A stretch of 64,000 bases of DNA from Dipteris shenzhenensis (taxonomy: Eukaryota > Polypodiophyta > Polypodiopsida > Gleicheniales): the NCBI GenBank assembly GCA_047967505.1, contig CM106540.1; one strand, 5' to 3'. The position numbers and the translations under genes are program-made. The notes beneath the pieces are model-generated. The model had not been told where the DNA came from, did no database searches, and saw only the letters and a program-made list of their open reading frames with translations. Positions 30,539 through 42,620 of the stretch are shown here, piece after piece (position 1 is the first letter of the stretch; each line of letters begins with the position of its first letter).

Positions 30539-33500
30539 AGGAAGGGAGGGAGTTGTATTAACATCTTTAGGAGGCCTCGTGGGGCTATGAGACAAAGTAC
30601 AATCAGCAGAATAGCTCTTACAAGCTGCTATGGGCTGAAGCAAAGGGCTTGCCAAGGCCCTTGCTGAGTGCTAAGCTAAGCTAATAATGCTGAAGTCTCA
30701 AAATCTTTCAGAAACTCTCACATGAGCCTATGGGAGAAAGTACATCAAGAGAAGGAACTTGTACAACCCTCTATGGGCTGAAGCAAAGGGTGCGCTAGGG
30801 CCCTTGCTGAGTGCTATGCTAAGCTAAAGAGCTCAAACTCAAAAACTCAAAAACTCAAAACTGAAACTCAAAATCTGAAACCCAGTGCCATGGTGGCTCT
30901 CCGGTGGGCTGAAAAGATGTCCCAGATCTGTGTCTATCAAGCTGTCTCTTGCTGTTGTGGAGGGCGTGGTCTCCTTGACCTTTGTATCCGATGGGCCATG
31001 TCAAGAGCGACCCCTCGACTCTGGCGGTCTCTGAGAAAAGCTGAGATAGACCGGACCTCCATCTTCGTGCTTTGGTCACTCTGTGTATTGTGTGTTGTGT
31101 GTGAGTCTCTACGTCTCTGGCTCGGTAGCGTTGGGTCGTCTCTCCCCACTGATCCACATTGCCATCATGCTAGCTAGCTCCTCCTCCACCTCACAATGTC
31201 CAGGAGATGACTCAAATGCATAGAAGTCTGTGACATGTCACTGTGCTTGGTCTATCTGAGCCTCTTGTGGTGCGGTCACCTCCTGCTCTATGTGATCTGT
31301 CTCAATAGTGTCTCTCTGTGCCGTTGCATCTCAATCAAATAGAGCCCACCACAAACCTGGTCATGGAAGTGGATCAATATGAGAGTGTACCAAAGCCGTG
31401 TCCCCAGACCTCATAGGAGGCTGGGTAGGTACAGAAGTAGTGCTCCTTTGTCTCGACATCCCCCAGCATGCAGCTCCTCCTCTACCTCCTCCCTCTCCGC
31501 CTTGCAGCTCCTCCTCTACACCTCCTCCCTTCCACTGCTCTCTTCCACCCGCAGCCCTTTCTACCTGCCTCCGACTATCCTCCTCGCCTTGGGTGTGCCT
31601 CCCACCATGGGTGGGGGGGGGCTGTGCTCCCCCTCCCGATCGTGCACTAAGAGTCTAAGACCTGCACCAAGGGCACACAAATCAGTCCAAAGAAATGGGA
31701 AAAGCTGAGAAAGAGACAAACAAAGCCAAGAAAGACGACAACAACAACAAAAAAAAGCAATCGACACAACTGAAACTGGAGGATGTGAACACATGCTACA
31801 ACTGAAGTGGTTGACAACAAAGTAAAGGCAAGGCCCACCTCAGCCTCAGCTTCAGCCTCTACCTCTACTTCGACTTCAGCCCCCGCTTCAGTCTCAGTTC
31901 TAGCCTCAGCTCCTCTATCTCTACTTCAACTTCAGCCCCTGCTTCGGTCTCAGTTCCAGTCTCAGCTCCCCCTACTCCCCCTACATCCTCACTTTCGACT
32001 TCGGCTTCCACTTCAGCACTAGTTTCAGCTACAGCCTCTACATCCCCAGCTACAGCTACAGCCACTATCAGTGACATAATCATACCCATGACGTCGGTTG
32101 CTTCCTTCCCTTCCTCCCCTGTTACAGCTCTCTCACCGCTTATGACACCTACTTCAGAGGTGTCATACACTGCTCCGCATTACACCTCAACCTTTCTCTC
32201 CCTCTCCTGCTCAGTTAGCCCACGCTCCCACATCCCATTGGGACTGCCTCATCCATTCCGCTGTCATCCCCGTACCTCACCCAGCTCACCCAGTCATCAC
32301 CCAGTTTCCGGACTCATCCCCATACTTTCATGTCACAGCCATTCCAGTTTCACCTCGGACACGGTCGGGCTGACACACCAGCGGGCGGCGGCCTGGGAGA
32401 CCTTGCTCATGGAGGTACACAGATCCGTGAGTGCGAGATGGAGCTGACACGCTTAGCACAGGAGCAGGTCTGCCTCAATTAGGAGCAGAGTCGCATCATA
32501 CGGGAACAGGCTCGCTTCATTCGGGAACAAGTTGGTCTCATTCAAGAACTCAGACATGATATCTCGGAGCTCCGACAGGAGGTCACAGCCATACACACAG
32601 TCCCAGGGAGTACCTCAATTCTCGAGGCACAGATTGCGAGCATGCAATTTGTTATTGAGGAGACATCCAGATGGGTTGACGTGGCCAAAGGGGAACCCGC
32701 AAGGGCAACCGTTTCGGCTACCCTCATGGAGCAGCAGCAAAGAGCCAGCAAGGCTCTCAACATCAGAGTACGTGGGATCCCACGCACTGAGGCTATACTG
32801 ATGGCAGATGCGATTGCTTTCGTGGCCGCTACTCTGGGTGTGGCTGAGCACAGGATCGAGAGGACATGGTGGGTGTTGGAGACTCCAACTGAGAGCAACC
32901 CTTGATCATACGGTTCCATGACACTCAGGCATGACTTTCAACTTTACGACGCAGGTCAGTCTTTCGAGACCAGCCAGCGATCTCCATGGATGAGGATCTC
33001 ACCCCTCTACATGTTGAGGAGATACGCTCTTTGTTGCAGTAGCGGGAGAGGGACAACTTCTTACAGGCCCCTGTAGGACACCAGTCCCCTCCCCTACATA
33101 GGGAAGTGGGGTCTATGAGACTCAGATATCCGAGACCCTATCATGCACCATTTGGAACTATAATTGTACCTTATGGTTAGAACCAGGGAACTTCTCGGAA
33201 TTCTATATAGGTCACGACACAGTCTTTTATACAGAGACACATCAGAGTCCAGAGCGCCCACTACTAGTAGTTAGCGGTATACATGGGAGTCTGCCTACAG
33301 AGATGAGACGAGGGATACAGGGGGAGTTCGAGGGTCAGGTGGAGTCGCAGTCCTTTACAGATCCACACTTTTGGGGACCATTTCAGTAGAGCAGAGAGAT
33401 GCACATTCCAAGTTTCTTTGGATCCGGATTCGGCACATGGACAGTCGACATTTGTTTGTTGCAGTTTGCTACTTCCCCTCTGAGTCCTCCCACTTTGCTA

Positions 33501-36500
33501 ATGATATTCGAGGTGAGGATGAGACATCTCCATTTGCTGTTCTTTATCAGTCCATTGTTGACTTTTCTAGGCGCAGAGAAGTCCTCCTAGTTGGGGACTT
33601 CAACGCGAGGACAGGCGCCCGTCAGGTACCACTTCTCGACTTCAGGGATGATTTCACTCTACTGCCAGACATTGACCTTGAGGATGTAGGCATGCTAGGG
33701 GTTTTGGCTGACAGACGAGGTCCGATCACATCTTATGGGCAGGCTCTATTAGACCTCGACAGGATGCATGATCTTCTTATTTATAATGGTCTTGACAGAT
33801 GGCCCACCTTAGGTGGTTTCACGTGCTTTCCACTTGGGGGAGGCTCCAACGTTCTTGATTACATCATGGGATCCCCTGCCTTCACATCTCGCATCACTGA
33901 TTTTACCGTAGCACCTCTCCCTCCAGGGGCTGATCTATCTTTTCTTTAGCATTTCCACTCCCAGTCGCACAACACCTTCCATCCCATTGAGTTCTTACTC
34001 CACCTATCATGATACAAGCTTTGACCACGATCACTCACCTACTTACTCTGGCCGTCTGTACATACTTCTCGCTTATATTAACTTCATACCCCTAATAGAG
34101 GATCGTGCTGCCCTGGTCACCCGCTCACTACACGAGACTGCTCTTTACGCTTTTCCTCACACCACTTGCTCCACCCGCCCACCACCCCTTGGGACCGTAG
34201 GTTGTAATAGTTGGTACGATGATGAGTGTAAGGCTTTACGCCGTCAGCTCAGGTTCGAAACCAAAAACAGTCTTCCGAGCGAACCAGAGACGTTACGCAA
34301 GTATCGTTGACCGGTACGCAGAAAGAAACTAGACTTCGTTTGTTGGAACGAGGAGGAGCTACTAAACATTTTATTTAGTAACAACTCTAAGGACTTTTGG
34401 CGGAGATTTCTAGAGGGATGGTCCCCCTCACCACTCACTGACACTGAGGTCTGGTATGATTATGCACGCACACTTTATGACATGCCAAATCAGCCAATCC
34501 CTAACCTCTCACATATGCCACGCCCCACATCCTGCACCCTCTTCACTAGGGGAGGGGTAAAGAATGCCGTAATGAAACTTCATAATGGCCGAGCGAAGGA
34601 TCATGAGGGACTATGCATTGAGTTCATTGCATATGGGATTAACCTCCTAGCTCCGATCTTAGCAAAGCTCTTTAATGAAGGTATTTGTTTGGGGTTTCCA
34701 CGCACCTGGACCATCAACACTATCTCACTGATCCACAAGACAGGGGATCCCATAAGCCTGAAGAACTAAATGACCATTATGATTGGACATGTCATGTCCA
34801 AGATTTATGCATTGGTACTTGATTCCGAGGTCAGCAGATTTGCAGAGTGTCGAGGACTTAGAGCAGCAGGACAGGCCGGATTCCGGCTTGATCATGTAAC
34901 CATGGACCACATTCTCACACTCAGATGTATCATCGAGGAGGCGAGGGCACATAAGCAGAGGGTTTATTGTTGCTTTGTGGATTTCCGCAAGGCATTTGAC
35001 ACGGTTCCTAGAGCTTGCCCCATATGGCGCCTACAGGATTTGGGTTATGACCAAGATATCATTTGGGCTGTCATGGCACTTTACGAGAGAGTTTTAGGCA
35101 TAGTCCGGGCATGATCTGGGTGGACAGACGAGATCATGAGCACTATCGTGGTCAAACAAGGGTGTTCATTATCACCTACCTTGTTTGGCCTCTACATTGA
35201 CGAGCTTGAGACAGTGATGCATGCACATGGGGGGGTAGGTTGCTCTGTTGCGGGCACGCTGATCCGGATATTGCTTTACGCAGATGACGTGGCTCTCTTG
35301 TTTTCCTCAGTAGAGGGGCTCTAGAGATACCTTGACGCACTACAGTCCTTTTGTGAGTCTCATGATTTGAAGGTCAACTTGGGTAAAACCAAGGTTATGA
35401 TCTTCAATACATCTCAAGCCGTCATGCGCCAAGAGCAGTTCACATGTGATGGGCCACCTGTTGAGATAGTTTCATCGTATACTTATCTTGGGGTTGCCTT
35501 TTTCAGACCCATCTTCACTATGAGACCTGCAATGCATGCACACTTGAGGAGAGGATATGCTTCATCGGCCAGACTAAAAGATGAAAGAAAGATAACAAGA
35601 TGCATAATTCATATCGGATGTCATTTACATGTTGTCATAGAGGGTACATCCAGAAAGGTGATGGAGGACTTAAAGCCAAGGTTACTACTTTTGTGAAAAG
35701 TGTTGGTCAAATGAGACCCAAATATATCTAGGAAATAATGGTCAAAGATATTATACTTGAGGCAGTCATTCTAAACAGTGATGTTCCTAGTATTGAAAGA
35801 CTGAGTGAGGTGGAACATGACATCGTACTGACAAGATTTTCTCCATTATTGGACACAAAGAGGTAAAACACTTTCTCTCACTAATGATTGTGGTTTTACT
35901 CCAAAGTGGTATGTTTCCTACGTAGATTGAGGATTTTTTGTGGGATTTTTAAATGGAAGAAGGATGCATTACAAGATGGTGGAGGCATGGAAACTGGCTT
36001 TGACAAAATTTTGCAATTAAAGATAAAGAGAAAATATGATTAATTCCAAAGCCTTGTGTTCCTAGGACAATTAACATTTTCTTCTTTCAATAGGTGTCAT
36101 GTAATTAAGAAATCAACCCAAGTTCCGGGTTTAGGTGTTGATTTGCTAAACAAGATGTGCCCTAGGGGGGAGCTTCAGAGTTGTTGGGTTTATTTTGATT
36201 TTGTAAAAAGGATTCGTGATTGGGAAAGGCAGTGCTCCCGCTCGCACTTTCAGGATCCACGGACCAATTTGTTTGAGCTGGGTCAGAGTGAGCTCCTCAA
36301 ATATCCATATCTTTGTGCTGAAAAACCTGTGGGTTTGTTGAATTATCTTTACCCTTGCTGCCTCGTCATTAAAGACTTGTACCTACGTTCCCTTGTGATT
36401 GACATTCAATATATCGTCTGATCCCATTGAACTTGTGGTATTTTCTCCTTGAGGCGATTGATTCTGCCTACTGTGTATTCCCCTTCGCCAAGACAGCCAT

Positions 36501-39500
36501 CTAGCAACCCCCCCATGCGTAGGAGTTGTTTGTTATTTACTCTAGCTTCCGGCTCTTTGACTTCTGCATATAGATCAGCTTTGTTCACCTTGTTGTTGAG
36601 AGCGGCTATCATCTCTTGTTTCATCAACCTCACTTGAGTCTTGACTCTTCCATGTCATGAATTCTCCTTTTCATAGCTGCAAGTCGAAGCTTGAGCTCTC
36701 GCATCGCCTATTGCAGATATTGAATCCGTCCTGCAGGTTTGGAAAACCTGGTGGTTGAAGTCGAGGTAGCAAAGGTTTTTGTTCTGGGAACTCCATAGTG
36801 GCCTACAATAAACTCGGCACGCTCCGTTGAAGCTAACCTCCAAGGTCGGCTGGGGGTTCAGCCCAACTCGGAGTAAAGGTGAGAGAAAAGGAGAGCTGAA
36901 GATATATGAACTGTGGGAGGTGGAGTTGCACTACCTAGGTGGCTGAGGCAGCACGACCTGTGTGAGGCGGGCTGAAGCTGGCACCCTGCGCGACCTGGAG
37001 CTGGAGCTACGCCTGTGAGAGAGAGGCCTTTATAGTGCAAGGAATCGTATTGCTTTTCTAAGCTTAGAATTCAGATTGAGACTGCTTTGAAAATTGGCAG
37101 TGGTTTGTGCATGCACATGTGGATTTTTCACAGAATGGATTGCAGCTAAGGAATGGAATAATTACCTACTGCTTTTTCTTTAACAAAGCAATTTAATTTG
37201 GAATGCAGGTATGTAGAAGAGCAGGTAAAGGGAGAACAGAAGCTTCCATCCTCTTCAAAATGGGTGTATGTGTTTGCCGACCAAAATCCCTATGTAGGGC
37301 ATCCAAACCCCCTGAAGGAGGGGCAAGATCTCTTCCGACGAGGGCTTCTCAGTGAAGCAGTCTTAGCTTTGGAGGCAGAAGTTCTAAAAAATCCAGAGAA
37401 TGCTGAGGGTTGGCGGTTGCTAGGCATTACACATGCTGAAAATGATGACGATCGACAGGTCTGTAAAAGAAAAGCATTTTGAAAGGTTCTGGATAGAAGT
37501 CATTCATACTTTCCCTGAAAGAAATATAACTTAAGATTAAGCTGCATATTGTTCTTAATACTCAAACAATTGGACATGTGCTTGTGGTTTGTGCTTGACA
37601 CTGTTTTATAGACAGGTAGAGAACTTGCTAGCATACTAATTGAAGAGGGATTGCGAGTGGGACTGATAAAACTAGTTTCTTATTCATAGAGAGTGTGCAA
37701 ATGGGATTTTGATTCACTTCACGCTCTTTAGGCTTATGTTTGTGCAGAATGATATGGGGGAACACTGATTCAGTAAAAGGGGTTATTTGGGGATTGGACA
37801 AGGGCTTGAATTTTAGTTCCTCGATACCACAACTTTATGGAGGCTGTAATCACCTGATATGTACTGGTATGCTTATTTATAACAGGCTATTGCTTCAATG
37901 GTTCGAGCAAGGGATGCAGATCCCACCAACTTGGAAGTTCTGTTGTCACTGGGTGTCAGCCATACTAATGGTGAGTGAGCCTTTCTATTGCTAGCTTTTT
38001 CTATCTTGAATGGTGGTGCTATCAATCTGTTCTGAGAACGTTCTAGTGAGCATGTGCTATGTGACGAACCCATGAACTATTTGCATAGGCATGTACTCCA
38101 TGCCTTTGAAGGGGAGCACCAGTTTCTACAGTTATAGCATATTAAGGTTGGAGCTCACATACTCTAATACCAATCAGTCTATACATGCTTCAGACCAACC
38201 ACTTGGAAGTGTCCTAGTTCACTAGCTGAATGTGGAGCTGCTTTCTGAAAGCCAATTGTTTGGAGCACGTATGCAATTAAGATTAGTTTCATATGATGTT
38301 AGAATCATTTATCTTGGTTTTGCTTGCAGAATTGGAGCAATTTGAAGCTTTAAAATACCTTCGGGCCTGGCTTCAACATCATCCCAAGTATGGCAGGTTG
38401 CTTTCAGTGGACCACCCTGAAGGTTTAAACCATGCAGAGGTAAGCTCCTGATGCATCTGAAAGAGCATATGTAGATTCCTATCGTCATGGTCTTTAAGTA
38501 TATTTTAATATAAATTTCCACTTGTCTAACATTTTCAATTATTCGTCTGTGCAGGTTACTCGGCTTTTCCACGAAGCTGCTCAGATGTCACCAGAAGATG
38601 GAGACGTGCACACAGTGCTTGGGGTTTTGTACAACTTGTCAAGGGAATATGACAATGCGATTAAAGCTTTTCGAACAGCTCTTACTCTGAAACCGAGAGA
38701 CTATTCCCTTTGGAATAAGCTTGGTGCAACGCAGGCTAATAGTGCCCGGAGCGCTGATGCCCTCCATGCATATCAGGAGGTATGAGAATTATTTGCAGCT
38801 GCTTGGCTTAGAGTCCACTTGTAAGAATTAATCATGTGATTAGGGCCCCCCCTCTGAGCTTGTGGGTGATCGCTTCTTCTTTTGGATGGTTAAATGTATC
38901 CTTCACCCTCCCAAGAGAGTAAGGTGTATATCTTGTTCAGAATTGACTGTTTTCATGCCAGTTTTCTTCTCCAAACTTTGCTGCATCTTTTTCATTTGTG
39001 ATCCAGGCATTAGATTTGAAGCCAAACTATGTTCGAGCTTGGTCAAATATGGGAATTAGCTATGCTAATCAGGTATAAATTGTTCTAAATCTTTTTAGAG
39101 ATAGCTGTTCTTTTTCGTGTATCTGAATGTGGCGGTGAATCTGAACAAACAGAATCTTTTGTTGCTGATGTAACTGCTGTGTCTAGTTAGTTCCTTTGTA
39201 TCATCTTTGCCAAAAGGTTTTGCATCATAATTATATGGACATCTGAATGCAATATCATGTAAGTGAATATAGGTTCTCAAGGTTCATTCTTTCGTGTTGG
39301 TGTTGAATTAGTTCCTCTGTATCATGCTTGCTGACAGTTGCCGCAAATCTCCCTCACAACATCTCTACTCACCATGTTCTATTGGGTAAATTTTTCCAGG
39401 GACGTTATGAGGAGTCGGTACGCTTTTATGTTAGGGCATTGTGCATGAATCCAAAAGCAGAGAATGCTTGGCAGTATCTTCGAATTTCTCTGAGGTACAC

Positions 39501-39831
39501 AGTGTAGCAGTATGCTTCAGTGCTCTTTAAACAAAAATACCTAGTACAGAGTCAATCAGGAGCCAATCGGCCTTTGTAATTATCCACTGAGTCCTGACTA
39601 GGTCCATTACCATTTGTTTCATATACTTTAAGACAATAATAATCTTAAAGTCCCTGGTTATGGATTTCAAGAAAGTGTAGAGTTTAAGAAACGACTGCTC
39701 TTAAGCACAAATTTGCAGGCTGTAACAGTTATTGACTCGCTTCATTTTTCAGTGGTGCAGGAAAGGGGGACTTGTTAGATGCTTGTGACAGACGAGATCT
39801 TGATTTGCTGCAGAAGGAATTTCCAATGTAA
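29651..39831 (+). CDS. PEX5: PEX5, peroxisomal targeting signal 1 receptor (last ten exons)
   Basis: Cytosolic receptor that binds C-terminal SKL-type signals through its TPR domain and docks at the peroxisome membrane through WxxxF/Y motifs. Exons: 29651-29770, 29860-30021, 30180-30373, 37209-37458, 37886-37970, 38330-38439, 38555-38779, 39007-39072, 39400-39494, 39753-39831. All introns are GT-AG and phases match, giving 461 codons plus TAA. Motifs: LEQTRSLVNTLSQNQDPKFQ, FLQFVSKMSRGELIVEDNQV; pentapeptides WANEF, WAAEF, WVDEY, WVDEF, WADEF, WIDSY (residues 71-157 of this part); TPRs from about 180 (ENAEGWRLLGITHAENDDD, DVHTVLGVLYNLSREYDNAI, DYSLWNKLGATQANS, ALDLKPNYVRAWSNMGISYA); end DLDLLQKEFPM. 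Arabidopsis PEX5 has about 730 residues, so roughly the first third is absent here. No stop or frameshift is present, so it is probably functional. Confidence 0.96.
30502..31470 (-). pseudogene. L1-e: 3' end of an L1 copy in the PEX5 intron
   Basis: Minus strand from about 31467: GDVETKEHYFCTYPASYEVWG, matching the ORF2 zinc-binding tail EVETEEHFIFRCPVYYEIRG of the sister copies. Frame-broken sequence and 3' UTR follow, with a terminal CTAAAGATGTTAATACAAC next to a pyrimidine run (plus strand (AG)n then GGGAGG, 30502-30552). The UTR contains two similar blocks (30595-30680 and 30725-30830, both with TATGGGCTGAAGCAAAGGG and CCCTTGCTGAGTGCTA). 5'-truncated and heavily diverged. Confidence 0.72.
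31697..33050 (+). pseudogene. L1-f ORF1 (L1 ORF1p-like RNA-binding protein)
   Basis: Frame-broken ORF1. The N-terminus is basic (MGKAEKETNKAKKDDNNNKK). A long Ser/Thr/Pro/Ala-rich stretch follows (31807-32440). The coiled-coil region is near 32530-32640 (LIQELRHDISELRQEV). The RRM-like core begins SKALNIRVRGIPRTE near 32750, and the C-terminal part follows (LRRRSVFRDQPAISMDEDLT near 32940-33000, HVEEIRSLLQ). ORF1p coats L1 RNA as a trimer. Stops at several points, including after ESNP. Order and motifs match the L1 clade rather than the RTE or I clades. Confidence 0.82.
33170..36265 (+). pseudogene. L1-f ORF2 (endonuclease and reverse transcriptase), 3'-truncated
   Basis: Endonuclease: GGVAVLYRS near 33340, KFLWIRIRHMDSRHLFVAVCYF, REVLLVGDFNART near 33580, LDLDRMHDLLIYNGLD, VLDYIMGSPAF. 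The linker is at 34180-34440. RT: RAKDHEGLCIEFIAYG, DPISLKN, KIYALVLDSEVSRF, GQAGFRLDHVTMDHILTLR, CCFVDFRKAFDTVP, VKQGCSLSPTLFGLYIDELE, LLYADDVALLFSS, then MRPAMHAHLRRGYASSARL to 35577. It is interrupted there by a 0.64-kb insertion and continues only as RQCSRSHFQDPRTN (36220-36265) before being cut. Few stops: this is the most complete L1 copy of the window. Confidence 0.92.
35578..36217. other. 0.64-kb insertion of unknown origin inside L1-f
   Basis: It separates RGYASSARL from WERQCSRSHFQ, which are adjacent in L1-a (ARLERECFHSHFQ) and L1-d (ARLERQCFRSRFQ). On the plus strand, frames such as GGLKAKVTTFVKSVGQMRPK and DIILEAVILNSDVPSIERLS could be coding, followed by AGAGGTAAAAC, which resembles a splice donor. 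I do not recognise the protein. Duplicated flanks and terminal repeats are not obvious. Confidence 0.7.
36266..37060 (-). pseudogene. Minus-strand fragment, possibly the 5' end of an LTR element
   Basis: On the minus strand a TATA box (CTATAAAGG, 37027-37034) precedes a CT-rich leader. Then come broken frames rich in charged heptad-like residues: AMRELKLRLAAMKRRIHDME near 36640-36715 and LMKQEMIAALNNKVNKADLY (36565-36627), continuing to INRLKEKIPQVQW. The arrangement of promoter, leader and coiled coil fits the LTR and gag start of a Ty3-like element, but a captured host exon is possible. It lies between the L1-f end and the acceptor of PEX5 exon 37209. Confidence 0.4.
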
Positions 39832-40400
39832 TGTTTTCTTGCATAAACATTGCAGATGTACATAAGGAATCCAGGAGTTACATGCTGGAAATGCCCCTTT
39901 TTATAATGTTATACGTGGGCTTCTGTTCAAATACATTGGCGATTGGATCATATGTGGAGATTCACTGCAAATTGACAGAGCAGTGGAGGTGATCATTGGG
40001 CATGATCTATCATACATCTGTATCGTTGCATTTATTTAATGACCCGAGGAATTTTTGTTGGCTAATTGCCAACTTTATTTATGAGTCTCTTTCATCACAT
40101 GAAATGATTCGGTGGAATGGTTTTGTGTGTTTCTATGGTGAAATAGGGAAGTGTCTTGTTGTAAAGCTACGCCATAATTTCGAAGAGAGTCTTGGTGGAG
40201 GTAGCAATGACCTTGAATCTTGTGATTATTCAAAGTGGACTAAAGGAGACATTGTGACAAGTTGCGAAATAGTGAAACTACAACGGATTACAGCTGTGCA
40301 GTTTCATTTGTAAATGCATCTTCACATTTTTCGAGAGTAAAAGATTGATTTTGCAAATGGTAAGACACTTTCAAACCAAGATAAATGGAAGTTGAGATAT

Positions 40401-40445
<45 letters not shown>

Positions 40446-41095
40446 GGATATCCCTCTGCAAGGTTTCAATGTTCTTCCATGTGTTCAATGTGATGAAACA
40501 CAAAAGATGTATATGCCTGGCTATGCCCCTATCCATCAACGCAGTGACATTGTGCATATTGTCTTTAAATTTGGCATACACAGTGCTAACAGAAACTCTG
40601 CACAAAGACCTTCGTACATATGGATGCTCAAGTGTGTTTATGCATTTGCAATCTATAGCTGTAGAGTCCAGAAGCTGCTCTTTCTTCAAAATTTCAATGC
40701 ACTAGAAAGTAGCGTGTGGCAACAAACACAATGCAACTAATAGAGGATGGTTCTCCTGTGAACTAGCAAGCAAAAGCTATAGGAGTGACACCAACACAGA
40801 GGGTAGGAAATCTCGACCACACTATCTCGCTAGTATGTATATGAAAGTGAGTTCATTCTTGTGTGTCTAAATGAGACTTCTCTTTGGCTAAGCTCTAATG
40901 GCGTGGTGGGATATATTCATGGACTATGACCCCTTGCCTCGTTCCTCAATGGGTGGCTACATAAGACACATGACAATAATCTTCACAGGGCAATAAGAAT
41001 TTCAATGTGACATTCCTAAGGAATAGGTATCTTTTCATTCAAGAAACCAGACATGGCCAAGAGGATTGTGAAGAAGAAAAGGACGTGGACTAGAT
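39832..41095. other. PEX5 3' flank, no further gene recognised
   Basis: Probable 3' UTR follows the TAA for a few hundred bases. A (CT)n microsatellite lies at 40402-40442 and creates open frames of LSLS or ERER that are not genes. The frames at 39996-40313 and 40288-40740 show no known domain. Confidence 0.5.
40402..40442. repeat. (CT)n microsatellite
   Basis: Uninterrupted CT dinucleotide run of about 40 bp. Confidence 0.97.
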
Positions 41096-41096
41096 A

Positions 41097-41345
41097 AAAC
41101 CAACCATTGCCTACGTTGACGTAGAGCCTCGATTCTACTTTGGATATGCTGCCCCATCAAAAGTCCCTATTTTAGTAGAATTCTTGGACCTTCCATTGAC
41201 CTTTTACACTCAAGTGGAGACACTCTACACTCTGTTAGGTCAATTCCTTGGCCTAGAATGGGAAATTTTTATCAATTCTAGGGGGAACCCTCAAATGTGC
41301 ATTTTTACATACATGGCAATTGATCCTTTGAGTACACTAAATGAT
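41097..41345 (+). pseudogene. Possible DUF4283-like gag/ORF1 fragment
   Basis: An open plus-strand frame reads AYVDVEPRFYFGYAAPSKVP, ILVEFLDLPLTFYTQVETLY and TLLGQFLG. The pattern resembles the DUF4283 domain found in gag-like and ORF1 proteins of plant retroelements (valine-x-LPGLPLxxW followed by IGxxLG). The frame stops soon after 41345. A gag piece follows at 41911, but continuity is not shown. Confidence 0.35.
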
Positions 41346-41910
41346 TCAAAAATTCCTGTATAAAAATAGACCCAACTCTCCTTTCCTATATGGCCTAGGA
41401 GGTCCCTCGCAAAGCAAGTCAAATGGTCAAAGTAAAAGGGATTCCATGAGCAAGAGGGTGGACCCTCAAGGTGAGGATGTGATCTAGGGTGGAGTATTGC
41501 CTCCAAAAACATATCTGCCCTAGAGCCTACTGCCCATGTGACTCGGTGTAACCATTTATCTCCGTCTCTAATACCCACCCATAAATCTTGGCCAAAATGT
41601 GGCCAAATAAGAGTACAGTAATTCCTAGTGTTCATGGGCCCCGTTGCTTTGTGTATTGGCATAATGGTGGTAGTGCTCCAAGTAGGTGGGAAGCCATGGC
41701 ATATAGCCTTCTACCCATGTGTGAGTGCTCAGTTTGTAGTTCCTCATGATCTTGAGCTCTTTGGTTATTGAGTTGATAGAGTGTGGCTTGCACGTTCTTT
41801 GCTTAATGAATAAATGACATGTATTGGGCCTGGGCATGGAGGACATATCAGGGGGTGCATGCATCAGGACATCATAAAGTTAGCCACGTGTATGCTAGGC
41901 CAATTGATCT

Positions 41911-42620
41911 GTGATGGGGCAAAGGAATGATCAAATGGACTTTGGGGAGAACACCTTACCACATCCAATGGTTCCTCATCCTTATCTATACATGACTTGG
42001 GGTGGAGCTCCAGACTATACTCCTTTCCCCATGGCCCCATCTTATAGGCATGTGCCTAACGCAAATGTACCCATGCCAAGGCCCATACCCATGAGGCTAG
42101 TAGACCCAAGCCCACCATGCATGCCGGCTCCATGTCCCACAAGGCCAGGACTAGCGAACACAATTCGTATTCGGCCAACAAACTTCTATAATCCATCCCA
42201 AGGGCCACCCAGCTATGGTACCATGCCCCTCAAGCACCTCCACCTGCACCACAGACACTACTCAAGGCAATGAGGATCCTAGTGCAAGGACTAGGAAGGG
42301 GGGCCGACTGTAAGTGGTCATGGGAATAGACACTAATTCTTCACGAAGTCGTCTGGCCATGATCTCTAAGCTTATCACCAAGTCTTTAGGAGAAGGAGAT
42401 CCGCCGTCTCCCACGTTGAAAGGTTTGAGCAGATCTGTGAGACCTTTTGAGACATCGATGTCTTGGATAACGTGAATGCATTCACGTTGAGCCTTGATGG
42501 TAAGGTAGGCCAATGGTATAGGGCCTTAGGAGTTGAGGAAAAGATAAATTGGGAAACATTAAGGAAGGCTTGATGCTTAAAAAAGAAAATTGTATCAAGT
42601 AAGAAACGTGCAATTCTTGA
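41911..42620 (+). pseudogene. Ty3-type gag fragment
   Basis: A proline-rich N-terminal frame (41911-42273, many MPRP/MPAP pieces, basic end) is followed in other frames by FEQICETF, DIDVLDNVNAFTLSLDGKVG and QWYRALGVEEKINWETLRKA near 42420-42570. This matches the retrotransposon gag core (a helix with a WY dipeptide then an INW-type turn). The zinc knuckle and pol are absent. The sequence ends shortly before the fold-back at 42717 and the Copia-C LTR. Confidence 0.6.

Larger units (their letters stand above)
30374..37208 (+). other. 6.8-kb PEX5 intron filled with retroelements
   Basis: Donor GTGTGTTA after GAAAA and acceptor GAATGCAG before GTATGTAG join a split Lys codon. The intron carries L1-e (minus), L1-f (plus, itself interrupted) and a minus-strand probable LTR-element fragment. 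The other PEX5 introns in the window are 89-531 bp. Confidence 0.9.

Noticed and set aside
31379-31800. Pro/Ser-rich frames on both strands before L1-f ORF1
   Set aside because: CT-rich, probably the 5' UTR of L1-f; no conserved motif.
40288-40740. Frames with LSLSLS or ERERER
   Set aside because: Produced by the (CT)n run at 40402-40442; the flanks show no domain.
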